A stretch of DNA of 64,000 nucleotides, from the NCBI GenBank assembly GCA_965231865.1, contig CBDDOJ010000002.1, positions 1 through 64,000 of the forward strand, read 5' to 3'. This stretch comes from WTGA01 sp965231865. GTDB lineage: Bacteria > Pseudomonadota > Gammaproteobacteria > Arenicellales > Poriferihabitantaceae. Positions within the stretch are counted from its first letter, which is position 1, and each line of letters begins with the position of its first letter. Positions 10,304 to 18,782 of this stretch are shown one piece after another. The position numbers and the translations under genes are program-made. The notes under the pieces were generated by a model, which saw nothing but the letters and a program-made list of their open reading frames with translations, did no database searches and had not been told where the DNA came from.

Positions 10304-11755
10304 CTAGACGGATTTCCCTATCCGAATGGTTTCATTCACCAGCAAATCAAAATCCTCGTATCGACTGCGATGATTGGCGATGGCCACCCGAATGCAATAG
10401 GTTTCATGCAGCGTTGTGAAGGAAGGTGCGGCAATCCCGTTTTCCTGGAGTTCAGCGAGTATCCTGCGATTGACCCGGTTCAATGACTGCGAATCCATCC
10501 CACCTGGATTGAAGCGATAACAGACGATGTCCAGCCCAATGGGGGCAACGAGTTCAAGGTCGCTGCTGGATTCGATCAGCCTGCCCAGGTACTGTGCCTG
10601 TTCCACATTGCGGGAGATCATTCGACCGAGGCGCCGGCTGCCGTGTTCCTTCATTGTCATCCAGACTTTCAGCGCCCGGAAACCCCGGCTGAGTTGCAGG
10701 CCATATTCAGAATACCAGTGTCCACCGCTGGCCATCCCCCCTCCATCCTGTTCAAGGTAGGCCGGAATCAGGGAGAAAGACTCGCGATGAAAGGCCTCCT
10801 CTTTGACAAGTACACAGGCCGCTTCGAAGGGAATATGCAGCCACTTGTGCAGGTCCAAGGCAATGGAATCGGCACGTTCAATGCCTTCGAGACTGGGCTT
10901 CACCTGGTCCGACAGCATGGCAATCCCACCGATGGCGCCATCGATATGGAACCAGAGTTGATGTTTTTCACAGATATCGGCAATCCCGTTCAGGTCGTCG
11001 ATAGCGCCTGTATTGACCGTTCCGGAACTGGCAATCACACAAATCCCCTGGCACCCGTTTTGCCTGTCCGCCTCGATGGCGGCCTGCAGCTGTTCCAGGT
11101 CCATGGTGTAATCATCCCTGACCGGTATCTTCCTTAAATTGTCACTGCCCAGCCCCAGCTGCTCGACGCCCTTCTGGTTGCAGCTATGGGCTTCGGTGGA
11201 CGCATAGATGGTGAGCCTTTTCCGGTCTGGGGGGATACCTTCTTTCCGTATATCCCAATCCACCATGGAATTCCTGGCCACCGTAAGGCCCACAATATTG
11301 GCCATGGAACCACCGCTAACGAGCAGGCCGCTGGCCCCTTCCGGGAACCCGACCACGTCCTTCATCCAGTTGATGACCTGCTGTTCCACCATGATCGCCG
11401 AGTGGTGGCCACCTCCCAGGTTGGAATTCATGGTTGCGGCCATGAAATCTGCCAGGGCACCCATGATGGTCCCGTTTCCCATATACCAGCCCCAGAACCT
11501 CGGGTGGGGGCACCCCAGGCTATAGGGGAATATGTGGTCCTGAAATTCCCGGTACACCCGGGATGGGGCACTGGGTTCTTCAGGGATGCCGGCATGGAAT
11601 GTCCTGGCCACGCTGTCCGGGACGCGCTGCCACACCGGGCGCTCACCCGCAGACTTCAGGTAATCAATGGAGTCATCCACCATTTGATGTGCCAGGATGC
11701 GCATGTCGTCCCAGTTCTCGGGATCCAGGGTTTCGTATTTTTCGTTTTCAGCCAT
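10304..11755 (-). CDS. Group II PLP-dependent amino-acid decarboxylase
   Basis: A 483-residue enzyme of the aromatic-L-amino-acid/tyrosine decarboxylase family (fold type I PLP). Seen are the substrate block GCPHPRFWGW, the PLP-ring His in STEAHSCNQKG, the Asp of FHIDGAIGG and the Schiff-base Lys in ALDLHKWLHIP (about residue 304). Predicted to remove CO2 from an amino acid to give an amine; aromatic versus acidic substrate cannot be settled. ATG 11755 has a plausible GGAATAAG upstream; a longer start at 11776 is possible. The following MFS transporter could move substrate or amine. Confidence 0.87.
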   Translation of the reverse strand: MAENEKYETLDPENWDDMRILAHQMVDDSIDYLKSAGERPVWQRVPDSVARTFHAGIPEEPSAPSRVYREFQDHIFPYSLGCPHPRFWGWYMGNGTIMGALADFMAATMNSNLGGGHHSAIMVEQQVINWMKDVVGFPEGASGLLVSGGSMANIVGLTVARNSMVDWDIRKEGIPPDRKRLTIYASTEAHSCNQKGVEQLGLGSDNLRKIPVRDDYTMDLEQLQAAIEADRQNGCQGICVIASSGTVNTGAIDDLNGIADICEKHQLWFHIDGAIGGIAMLSDQVKPSLEGIERADSIALDLHKWLHIPFEAACVLVKEEAFHRESFSLIPAYLEQDGGGMASGGHWYSEYGLQLSRGFRALKVWMTMKEHGSRRLGRMISRNVEQAQYLGRLIESSSDLELVAPIGLDIVCYRFNPGGMDSQSLNRVNRRILAELQENGIAAPSFTTLHETYCIRVAIANHRSRYEDFDLLVNETIRIGKSV

Positions 11756-11959
11756 GGTCTTATTCCGGAATGCCATTCGCCGAATCCCGGGACTGTATCA
11801 TCCGGATTCGGAAAAAAAGTGGTGGTAATTTACAGGGGATTCGTCCCAAAGTCATTACAGTTTCTGAACATCCTGTATCATTCCACGCAACCCCCTCATT
11901 CACGGTGTGGTTGCCGGGTGGATGAGCCCACAGAAAATCCATCCCCGGCCTGGAACTGC

Positions 11960-13285
11960 CTACGAAGAATTTGACGGTGCGGCCGGGTTGCCTGTTATAT
12001 CGGCTTCTATTTCCGCTGCGGACTGGATTCCCTTGTCCACATTGACCAGGGAAAGCAGCAATCCTCCTGCAACAAACAGGAAAACCAGGACCAGAATGCT
12101 GTCCCTTTCGTCCATGCCCGTAAGAACCATGGGAACCGCAACCATCAGCAACGGACCGAGGATACTGGAGAATTTACCCACCATGTTATAAAAACCAAAA
12201 AATTCCGTGGTCTTGGATCGAGGGATCAACCGTGCAAACAGGGAACGGCTCAGGCTCTGGACACCGCCCTGGACCAAACCAATGGCAATGGCCAGCATAT
12301 AAAAATCCGCACCGCTATCGAGCCAGCGCCACGCATAGAACACCACGAGAACATAGACAACGAGTCCGATCAGGATACCCGCCTTGGGCCCGATCCGCTT
12401 TCCAAGCCATCCGAAAAACAGGGCGGCGGGGAACGCAACGAATTGCGTGAGCAGAAGCGCGGTAATCAGGCTTTCCGAAGGCAGTCCCAGGATCCGGTCC
12501 GCAAAAAACACGGCCATCCTGATGATCGTTCCCACCCCATCGATATAGAAATAGTATCCGGCCAGAAACAACAGTACGAATCTCAGTTTCCTGATTTCCG
12601 CGCAGGTCCTGGCCAACTCACGAAATCCTGCCCGGATCGCTTCTCCGGCCCCCAGGGTTTTTTGAGCGGTTTCCCCGACCCCGACAAGCAGGGGAACCGT
12701 AAACACGGCCCACCACACGCCCACGCTGACAAATGCCCATGACAGCGCCGAACCCACAGAGGCGAAACCAAAATTTTCCGGCATGGTGACCATCAGGACG
12801 TTAATCAAAAACAGCAATCCGCCGCCAATATACCCGAGGGCGTATCCATAACCGGAAACAATGTCCAGGTCTTCAGGAGGGGAAACCTCAACAATCAGTG
12901 CATCATAAAAGATATTTGAACCGGAAAATCCGATTTGACCCAAACCATAAATCAACAGCGCCACCCACCACATGCCCGCACCCACCCAGGCCAAGCCGAC
13001 GCTCATAAGTATGCCGAGCATGGCAAACGTGGCCAGAAACCTTTTCCGCTTTCCGCCGTAGTCCGCAATGGCGCCCAGCAAAGGGGCGGCAAGCGCAATC
13101 AGCAAACTGCTGGCGGCAAGGGTGATGTTAAACCAGAACTGGGAATCCCGGGTGGACAGGTCCTCGCTCAGCGTACTGTAGAAAATGGGGAAAAATCCGG
13201 CTATGACCGTCGTCGCAAAAGCCGAATTGGCCCAGTCATACAGTGCCCAGGAGAATACTTTCCTGTCCATCAAAATGTGTTTCAT
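11960..13285 (-). CDS. UMF1/Atg22-like MFS transporter
   Basis: A 441-residue MFS protein with twelve membrane segments whose N-terminus, MDRKVFSWALYDWANSAFATTVIAGFFP, is the hallmark of the UMF1 family (bacterial relatives of the yeast vacuolar amino-acid effluxer Atg22). The intracellular loop GAIADYGGKRKR matches MFS motif A. Function in bacteria is not established; amino-acid or nucleoside efflux is inferred from the family. ATG 13285 gives a short lead-in; a second ATG five codons on is also possible. Confidence 0.85.
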   Translation of the reverse strand: MKHILMDRKVFSWALYDWANSAFATTVIAGFFPIFYSTLSEDLSTRDSQFWFNITLAASSLLIALAAPLLGAIADYGGKRKRFLATFAMLGILMSVGLAWVGAGMWWVALLIYGLGQIGFSGSNIFYDALIVEVSPPEDLDIVSGYGYALGYIGGGLLFLINVLMVTMPENFGFASVGSALSWAFVSVGVWWAVFTVPLLVGVGETAQKTLGAGEAIRAGFRELARTCAEIRKLRFVLLFLAGYYFYIDGVGTIIRMAVFFADRILGLPSESLITALLLTQFVAFPAALFFGWLGKRIGPKAGILIGLVVYVLVVFYAWRWLDSGADFYMLAIAIGLVQGGVQSLSRSLFARLIPRSKTTEFFGFYNMVGKFSSILGPLLMVAVPMVLTGMDERDSILVLVFLFVAGGLLLSLVNVDKGIQSAAEIEADITGNPAAPSNSS

Positions 13286-13388
13286 TGCCCCATTATCCGA
13301 TAATTACAGGTGGTTCACCAGACAAAACCCGCATCGGGAGAAGGGCATCCGGGATGGATGGAACGGAAGCACAACGGGGTGACAGGAC

Positions 13389-13433
13389 CCCCATCCGGCA
13401 TCTGGATGCCGGATGGGGCTGCCCTGGGCAGCC
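13389..13433. repeat. Two adjacent perfect inverted repeats (terminator-like or REP-like)
   Basis: A 14-base arm at 13389-13402 is the exact reverse complement of 13405-13418 with a 2-base spacer, and a second hairpin (GGCTGCCC / GGGCAGCC) follows at about 13417-13433. They lie 4-48 bases past the FAH stop codon and before the next gene, where a terminator would stand. No T-run follows on either strand, so an ordinary intrinsic terminator is not proven; mRNA 3'-end protection or a REP-type element is possible. Confidence 0.7.
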
Positions 13434-13436
13434 AGC

Positions 13437-14237
13437 CTACATCACCTCTTCGGTCACCGGGTTGGTAATGGAACCAATCCCCTCGATTTCTATGGTGATG
13501 GAGTCACCGTGTTTCATGTATACCGGTGGTGTCCGGGCAAATCCCACGCCGTGAGGGGTTCCGGTGAGGATCACCGTGCCGGGGGCCAGTATGGTACTGC
13601 TGCTTAAAAATTCAATGAGTTCCGGGACATCAAAGATCATGTCATCGGTATTCCAGTCCTGCATGGTTTCACCGTTCAGGATACTTCGAATCGGCAGTGT
13701 ATTGGGGTTCCGGATTTCATCCGTCGTCACGATCACCGGGCCCAGCGGGCAGAACGTTGCAAAGGTCTTGCCCCGGCACCATTGCCCGCCGCCGTTGCGC
13801 TGCCAGTCCCGTGCACTGACATCGTTGGCGCACGTGTAGCCGAGCACATATTCCAGCGCCTCATCCTTGGAAACATTGTGGCAGGTTTTTCCAATGACGA
13901 CGACCAGTTCCGCTTCATAGTCCACTTTGTCGCTGTAGAGTTTTCGCGGCAGGATGATCGGATCATCCGGGTTCTGTACGGAGGTACTGGCTTTGAAAAA
14001 CAAGACCGGGTTTTCAGGCGGTTTTGCCCCCCCTTCTTCAGCATGCTTTTGATAGTTCAGCCCGATACATAAAATATCGGTTGGCTGAATGGGCGCAAGC
14101 AGCTTTCCCTGTACCCCCGAACCCGAATCGGTCAGGCCGGTAAAAATGTCCCCGTCTGCCCGGGTATAGCCACCGTCGGGCTGTGCAATGGCATGGCACA
14201 CTGTTTTATCTTCAAGTTCCAGTCTGGCTATTTTCAT
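13437..14237 (-). CDS. Fumarylacetoacetate hydrolase-family protein
   Basis: A 266-residue FAH-fold enzyme. The active-site block CIGLNYQKHAEEGG, the metal-binding pair in DYEAELVVVIGK and the YTCANDVSARDWQ region are present, followed by LTGTPHGVGFAR. The family includes acylpyruvate hydrolases, oxaloacetate decarboxylases and 2-oxo-hept-3-ene-1,7-dioate hydratases in aromatic catabolism; members cannot be told apart by eye. ATG 14237 overlaps the cupin stop (ATGA), so it is translationally coupled to the cupin gene. It probably cleaves a C-C bond in a 2,4-diketo acid. Confidence 0.88.
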   Translation of the reverse strand: MKIARLELEDKTVCHAIAQPDGGYTRADGDIFTGLTDSGSGVQGKLLAPIQPTDILCIGLNYQKHAEEGGAKPPENPVLFFKASTSVQNPDDPIILPRKLYSDKVDYEAELVVVIGKTCHNVSKDEALEYVLGYTCANDVSARDWQRNGGGQWCRGKTFATFCPLGPVIVTTDEIRNPNTLPIRSILNGETMQDWNTDDMIFDVPELIEFLSSSTILAPGTVILTGTPHGVGFARTPPVYMKHGDSITIEIEGIGSITNPVTEEVM

Positions 14238-14635
14238 CTGGTCGGTTCTCCTGATTGCTCGTCCAGTTGTTCGTTCTGCCCGGTAAGTATCACCAGCAGG
14301 GTACACCCGTCCACCGAGTGGGAATAGTGCGTCGAACCCGGTCTGTATTTGACATAGTCCCCGGTTTTGAATTCCGTTCCATCACAATCGATCATTGAAC
14401 CGTTGAGCACCAGAAATTCCTCACGACCGCGGTGTCGGTGGGGGGTGGACTGCGCCCCGGGTTTCATTTTCAAGACGAACGTTTCGAAGCCACCTCTGGC
14501 ATCGGCACTGAGGGGGACCCAGTCCATGGCGGGGTTCTCGAAGCCATAACGGTCATAGGGATGAAAGGAAGCTTCTGATGTCGAAAGAATCACCCGGTCT
14601 TTCGGATTCAATATGTTCTGGTCTGTTTTGCTCAT
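14234..14635 (-). CDS. Small cupin-domain protein
   Basis: A 133-residue single-domain cupin. The metal motif reads TPHRHRGREEFLVLNG (two His, Glu) with the second motif GSTHYSHSVDGCTLLVIL (His). Similar to ChrR-type or dioxygenase-like cupins. Its job is unknown; the 4-base overlap with the FAH gene suggests they act on the same pathway, perhaps as dioxygenase or isomerase plus hydrolase. ATG 14635 was chosen because the longer frame adds a basic stretch without homology. Confidence 0.78.
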   Translation of the reverse strand: MSKTDQNILNPKDRVILSTSEASFHPYDRYGFENPAMDWVPLSADARGGFETFVLKMKPGAQSTPHRHRGREEFLVLNGSMIDCDGTEFKTGDYVKYRPGSTHYSHSVDGCTLLVILTGQNEQLDEQSGEPTR

Positions 14636-15038
14636 GGTGGTTGCATTCGATTTCGCACACGCTATTTTAACGGTATTCCTTCTTTGTAAATGGTTAATTT
14701 TGATTCGCCGCATTCAACCCGTCTACCGGCCCACTGCAACGGGAGAAATGCAGTTCAAGGCCATGGAACCTGGCCGGATGACACTGCGCGGAAAATTTAT
14801 GTTAGTTTACCGGCATGAGAATACCTCCGAGCGAGCCCATATCCCTGTCAGGACGTGAATGGGCCTGTCCGATCGGCCATCCGGCGAATGGAAGGGACCT
14901 CCATGGCGGACGAAATGCCGGTCCGGTGGGATGTCGTCATGATATCCGGCGTTCTTTTGCCGCCATCCCGGCGGGTGCCGGAGCTGTTGCGCAAGAGACC
15001 GGGCGGGCCCGGCACGGGGCACCAGGAGGGACGGGTCC
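14636..15038. promoter_or_regulatory. Divergent intergenic region between cupin/FAH and the reductase gene
   Basis: About 400 bases separating divergent genes, so promoters for both directions should lie here. The first 80 bases are AT-richer than the rest. A strong Shine-Dalgarno (AGGAGG, about 15025-15030) precedes the plus-strand reductase. No defined -35/-10 pair, operator or RNA gene could be supported. Confidence 0.35.
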
Positions 15039-15962
15039 ATGAATATTACGGTCGTCGGGGCAGGCGCCATGGGCTCCGTCTACGCCGGCTTGCTTGCCGA
15101 TGCCGGCAACCAGGTATCCGTAGTCGATATCTGGCAGGATCACATTGACGAGATATCCATGAACGGGTTGCGGATACAGGGCGCAAGCGGGGACCGGCTC
15201 ATCCGGAATATCTTTGCCACGACCAATGCCGCCAGCATCGAAGGTTGTGATCTGGCGATCATTGCAACCAAGGCCTCCGGTGCAGCAGCAGCAGCCCGGT
15301 CCATCCTCCCGGCCCTGAAACCCGACGCAGCCGTTCTGACGATTCAAAATGGCCTGGGGTCCGGTGACCGTATTGCAGAATATCTTCGCAACCATACCTT
15401 GCTGCTCGGGGTTGCAGGAGGATTTGGGGCCTCCCTATCCGGGCCCGGCCAGGTACAACATGCCGGAATGGAGCTGATTCGGATCGGCGAATTCAGGGGT
15501 GGGCACAGTGAAGTCGCAGAAAAGATCGCCCGGGTCTGGCGTGATGCCGGATTCCGGGTCAGGACTTATCATGACATCAACCAGCTGGTCTGGGAAAAAT
15601 TTGTGTGCAATGTCGCATTCAGCGGACCGTGTACCGTATTCAACCGCGTCCTGGGAGAAATCATGTCAGACACCACGACCTGGAAAATTGCTCTCGGATG
15701 TGCACGGGAAGCATACCGCGTCGGGATGGCAAGATCGGTGAGCTTTTCCTTCGGGGATGTGGATCAATATGTTGCGGACTTTGGCCGGAAAATGCCCGAT
15801 GCACGGCCTTCCATGCTGCAGGACCACCTCGCAAAACGACGGTCCGAAATCGATTTTATCAACGGGATGGTCCCGGTACTCGGTGCCGAAGAAAAGATCG
15901 CGACGCCCTACAATGAAGTGCTGAGCGCCATTATCCGGGATCGAGAAGCCGGGTTCCGTTGA
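15039..15962 (+). CDS. 2-dehydropantoate 2-reductase-like oxidoreductase
   Basis: A 307-residue ApbA/PanE-family protein. The NADP-binding Rossmann motif GAGAMGSVYAGLL is at the N-terminus. The C-terminal helical domain has WEKFVCNVAFSGPCTVFNR, in which the Lys corresponds to the PanE catalytic Lys. Strong ribosome-binding site AGGAGG 9 bases before the ATG. A paralogue of PanE is common next to catabolic genes, so this may reduce a different 2-oxo acid than ketopantoate; the divergent cupin/FAH pair supports a catabolic role. No pan gene is nearby. Confidence 0.85.
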   Translation: MNITVVGAGAMGSVYAGLLADAGNQVSVVDIWQDHIDEISMNGLRIQGASGDRLIRNIFATTNAASIEGCDLAIIATKASGAAAAARSILPALKPDAAVLTIQNGLGSGDRIAEYLRNHTLLLGVAGGFGASLSGPGQVQHAGMELIRIGEFRGGHSEVAEKIARVWRDAGFRVRTYHDINQLVWEKFVCNVAFSGPCTVFNRVLGEIMSDTTTWKIALGCAREAYRVGMARSVSFSFGDVDQYVADFGRKMPDARPSMLQDHLAKRRSEIDFINGMVPVLGAEEKIATPYNEVLSAIIRDREAGFR

Positions 15963-16298
15963 ACCGGGGCCGCGCATTCATCGTGAACACAGGGCAATGT
16001 CGGGCCGGTCTCCGGGAATCACGTCAAGAGGGTAGTCGAACAGGCCGGACCCGGAGATGGCTGAGAGAAAGCGGCAGTTCACCCAAGTTTCGCAGTGTTC
16101 TGCAGTTCGCTGCGGAGGGGGGCACACAAACATCACACAGGTTGCGGGACGATGTAGTATGGAACGAGTCCATAATCCGAAAAATACAGCCCCGGGATCC
16201 GAAAATTATTCGAATATCAGCTTAAAGCAACAGTATTAAGCCTAAACCAAAGGGATAATTCCTGTTCTTCACGATATACAACCAGCGTCAGATCTCTC
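15963..16298. other. Intergenic region, nothing recognised
   Basis: About 335 bases between the reductase and the convergent HEPN gene. The right half (about 16140-16290) is AT-rich and borders the accessory patch. Short open frames here show no motif. No terminator with a T-run was identified. Confidence 0.35.
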
Positions 16299-16721
16299 TC
16301 ATTGTGCGGTCACAAGTCCACCAACGTGCTTTGCCACCTCTCGCGCAACCCGCAGCATCGCAGTGACAAGTTGTTCGTCGATATCCATCGCACCTTCGTA
16401 CTCGGCAAGGTTGCGCTTACGGTGGGCATCGTCGAGCACGCGCCACTGTTCCTTGGGCAGACCGACAGTATGTTGCAGACATTGAAAAACCAGATAACGC
16501 GAATTTGAGCGATAGCCATGAAAGCGCAAAGCGGCAAGTGCGAATGCATGGGACGCGTTATAGACAAGGTCAAAACGGCTCTCTAGGCTCAATTCCTTTA
16601 TTCCAGTATCTGCAAGGCGGCGTGTGCCAGATCGAAACAGGCCTTCGATTTCCTTGTCTGCAGCGGGTTCCAACTTAAGTTGGCCGACTCGAACCAGATT
16701 ATCAAGTTGTGGATTCGCCAT
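16299..16721 (-). CDS. HEPN-domain protein, toxin partner of an MNT-HEPN module
   Basis: A 140-residue all-helical HEPN protein. The C-terminal part carries AHRKRNLAEYEG, matching the HEPN signature region. The canonical RNase motif is R-x(4-6)-H; here the position usually His is Glu-Tyr, as in a subset of HEPN families, so nuclease activity is uncertain. It starts 20 bases inside the end of the upstream nucleotidyltransferase gene, the usual MNT-HEPN arrangement in which the MNT protein neutralises the HEPN toxin. Flanked by pseudogene debris, which suggests an acquired module. Confidence 0.8.
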   Translation of the reverse strand: MANPQLDNLVRVGQLKLEPAADKEIEGLFRSGTRRLADTGIKELSLESRFDLVYNASHAFALAALRFHGYRSNSRYLVFQCLQHTVGLPKEQWRVLDDAHRKRNLAEYEGAMDIDEQLVTAMLRVAREVAKHVGGLVTAQ

Positions 16722-17343
16722 CTTCTTTGCCGATGAGTATCAAGTGTTCGCCATCAAGTACCCGCATCAGAAAGGGGTTTTTCGCCGAGCGTCGCGCATT
16801 AAATTCCGACACTGTATAGAGCATGGGGCTGATCTTTCGTGCAAGGCTGGATTCCACGGGAGCGAGTGCGGCGTAGAGATCTTCGAGCATCAGATCATCC
16901 GCCGTAACGAGCAGGTCGATATCGCTGTCTGCGGTATCAGTACCCTGCACCACAGAACCGTAGAGCATGGCGAGCGCAATGCAATCAGCAAAAGACATCA
17001 GTGCCTGACGGATCGGTTCAACCAGAGCAATCGTCTTGCGCACAACACCAACGAGTTCATGATACACGGGGCTGGAGGGGTTAGCCTGATAATGCTTTTG
17101 CGTTCCGATCAAGGTAACGTTCACCAGCCGGCTTGAGGCCAGACGCTGCAGTTCGCGCTGCACGGCCCCAGAACCGGACCCAGTCCGCTTGATCAACTCA
17201 CTGGTAAAAAAGCTTCTGTCAGGCTGGCCGAACAGCAGACCCAAAACACGCCTTTGAGTGGTGGTGAAGAGTGCGTTGGCAAGACTGGTCGGTGCCTTGT
17301 GACAAACCCTTTGGGACGCATAGGTTGGTGCTTGTATGCCCAT
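16702..17343 (-). CDS. MNT-type nucleotidyltransferase with N-terminal winged helix, antitoxin partner
   Basis: A 213-residue two-domain protein. Residues about 25-90 form a winged-helix DNA-binding domain (TTTQRRVLGLLFGQPDRSFF, then a GSGSGAVQRELQRLASSRLV recognition region). Residues about 115-180 carry the minimal nucleotidyltransferase motif YGSVVQGTDTADSDIDLLV (GS-x10-DxD). MNT antitoxins inactivate HEPN toxins by AMPylation; the fused winged helix suggests autoregulation. The ATG at 17343 has no Shine-Dalgarno and lies 7 bases after a perfect TATAAT, so the mRNA is probably leaderless. Two CCC-N5-GGG palindromes cover the promoter. Confidence 0.85.
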   Translation of the reverse strand: MGIQAPTYASQRVCHKAPTSLANALFTTTQRRVLGLLFGQPDRSFFTSELIKRTGSGSGAVQRELQRLASSRLVNVTLIGTQKHYQANPSSPVYHELVGVVRKTIALVEPIRQALMSFADCIALAMLYGSVVQGTDTADSDIDLLVTADDLMLEDLYAALAPVESSLARKISPMLYTVSEFNARRSAKNPFLMRVLDGEHLILIGKEDGESTT

Positions 17344-17380
17344 AATGGGTATTATAATGCCCGATATGGGTAATATGCAA
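17339..17380 (-). promoter_or_regulatory. Promoter/operator of the MNT-HEPN module
   Basis: On the minus strand: -35-like TTGCAT at 17380-17375, 18-base spacer, perfect -10 TATAAT at 17356-17351, then 7 bases to the start codon. Two palindromes of form CCC-N5-GGG (17360-17370 and 17339-17349) are exactly 21 bases apart, two helical turns. One lies in the spacer and the other covers the start codon. This is the layout of a repressor acting on one face of the helix, most simply the winged-helix domain of the MNT protein. Confidence 0.72.
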
Positions 17381-17393
17381 TGATGATTTGTGT

Positions 17394-17417
17394 TGTAATC
17401 CAGTAATTGGGATTACA
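17394..17417. repeat. 8-bp inverted repeat upstream of the MNT-HEPN promoter
   Basis: TGTAATCC at 17394-17401 is the exact reverse complement of GGATTACA at 17410-17417, with 8 bases between. It lies just upstream of the -35 of the MNT-HEPN promoter and next to the 5' edge of a broken monooxygenase gene. It may be a second regulator site or a junction mark; no function is shown. Confidence 0.55.
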
Positions 17418-17424
17418 GCACGTG

Positions 17425-17684
17425 ATGGAGTCATTCATACCCAGAGCACCGGGGGGCGAAATGGTTGCCATTTTGCCGGAGACGCATGCTCATGAGGGCT
17501 GTACAGGTGCCGATGCGCTGCAAAACAGCGATGGTCCCAACAATGTGGTAGTCGTGGAGAGGTGAGATTCTCGCGAGCACTACGAAAAGTATCTGACCAG
17601 CGGGAGAGGGGTATCCGCGACCGGCTCAAGGAAACGCTCACGAAACCACTGAGCCTTCACCGTTTCAATGTAACCGACACCTAG
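17425..17684 (+). pseudogene. Wrecked antibiotic-biosynthesis-monooxygenase (ABM) gene
   Basis: Frame from 17425 reads ILPETHAHEGCTGADAL, then NNVVVVER, then a TGA where the family has Trp (VERW), then DSREHYEKYLT. A frameshift near 17595-17600 then moves the reading to RDRLKETLTKPLSLHRFNVTD, ending at TAG 17682-17684. These blocks in this order are typical of ABM-domain quinol-monooxygenase-like proteins. The N-terminal third is missing. One nonsense change, one frameshift and N-terminal loss make it a clear pseudogene. A further short remnant (ESLSKATFGYELAEQIREMKK, ending at TAA near 17768) follows and could not be assigned. Confidence 0.78.
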
Positions 17685-17800
17685 CCTTGATCGGGGGGCT
17701 ATGAGTCCCTGTCGAAAGCCACGTTTGGGTATGAACTGGCCGAGCAGATTCGGGAGATGAAAAAATAATTTTCAGCAGGAATAGTGGGTACTGGACAGAC

Positions 17801-18526
17801 CTAACCGCACTTGCTTTCACCGCAGTTTAAACAGGTCATGCAGCCATCCATCAGCACGGTTGCCTTGATGCTGCATTTTGCGCACAGTACAGCTCCCTCC
17901 GGAAAATCACCGGATTCCGAATATTCATTGCGGGCGGCCTGTTTGTCTTCGTACTCCTTGCGCTTCTGGTCCACCAGTGCCTGTTGGTGTTGGTCAAGGT
18001 CGGAATCAACCATCATGCCAATCATTTTCAAATGGGATTCGATGGCTTCCCCGATTTCCGCGACCAGTGAAGGCATGTACTTGCCGCCACGTTTGAAGTA
18101 TCCCCCTTTGGGATCGAAAACACTCTGTAATTCGTTGACCAGGAATGTAACGTCACCGCCCTTGCGAAATACGGCTGAAATGATCAGCGTCAGCCCCGAA
18201 ATCCATTGGTAGTGGTCCATGTTCTTCGAGTTGATGAAGATTTCAAACGGCCTTCTTTTTTGATAGGGCGTACCGGGATTGAGCACAATATCGTTGATGG
18301 TGATGTAAAAAGCGTACGTGGAAACGGGGGTTTTTATCTTGTAGGTGTTCCCGACCAGTTTTTCTGGACGAACCACTTTTTCATGCATGCGCACGATTTT
18401 GGCCGGGTCTGCGTTCCCGGTGTCCAGTGATTCACTGACCTGAGGCGGGGATTCCACCACGGGCTTTTCCTCTTCTGGCTTAACCACATTGAAGCCGACA
18501 ATTTTGTCACTGATTTTTACGCTCAT
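17801..18526 (-). CDS. nrdJb: Class II ribonucleotide reductase, small C-terminal subunit
   Basis: A 241-residue protein matching the C-terminal part of adenosylcobalamin-dependent ribonucleotide reductases that is encoded separately in Pseudomonas and relatives (NrdJb). It has MSVKISDKIVGFNVV at the start, a central KRRPFEIFINSKNMDHYQW block and a Cys-rich tail (CAKCSIKATVLMDGCMTCLNCGESKCG region) that would hand electrons to the active site in NrdJa. ATG 18526 was chosen over 18550 because family members begin at MSVKIS. Lies 256 bases downstream of nrdJa on the same strand, probably the same transcript. Confidence 0.88.
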   Translation of the reverse strand: MSVKISDKIVGFNVVKPEEEKPVVESPPQVSESLDTGNADPAKIVRMHEKVVRPEKLVGNTYKIKTPVSTYAFYITINDIVLNPGTPYQKRRPFEIFINSKNMDHYQWISGLTLIISAVFRKGGDVTFLVNELQSVFDPKGGYFKRGGKYMPSLVAEIGEAIESHLKMIGMMVDSDLDQHQQALVDQKRKEYEDKQAARNEYSESGDFPEGAVLCAKCSIKATVLMDGCMTCLNCGESKCG

Positions 18527-18782
18527 CCTGCTCTTCAGGTTCTCAATCAATTATCGTGATATTTTACCGCATGGCTGGTGGGTAACGACGCGGCCTCCCT
18601 GGTCAGCAAGGACTGTTGAACATGGTACAGGGACTCAATCCCTCTTCCCATTCCCATGCAAAACTGTATTCGTCGATTTCTGTTGAGATTTCGCGCGTGG
18701 GCAGCGGGTTTTCTTGCAGACCGTTTCACTGTACCGAAACCGCCGGGTTGGGAAAGAAAACGTTCATGGCCGGTTTTTCACC

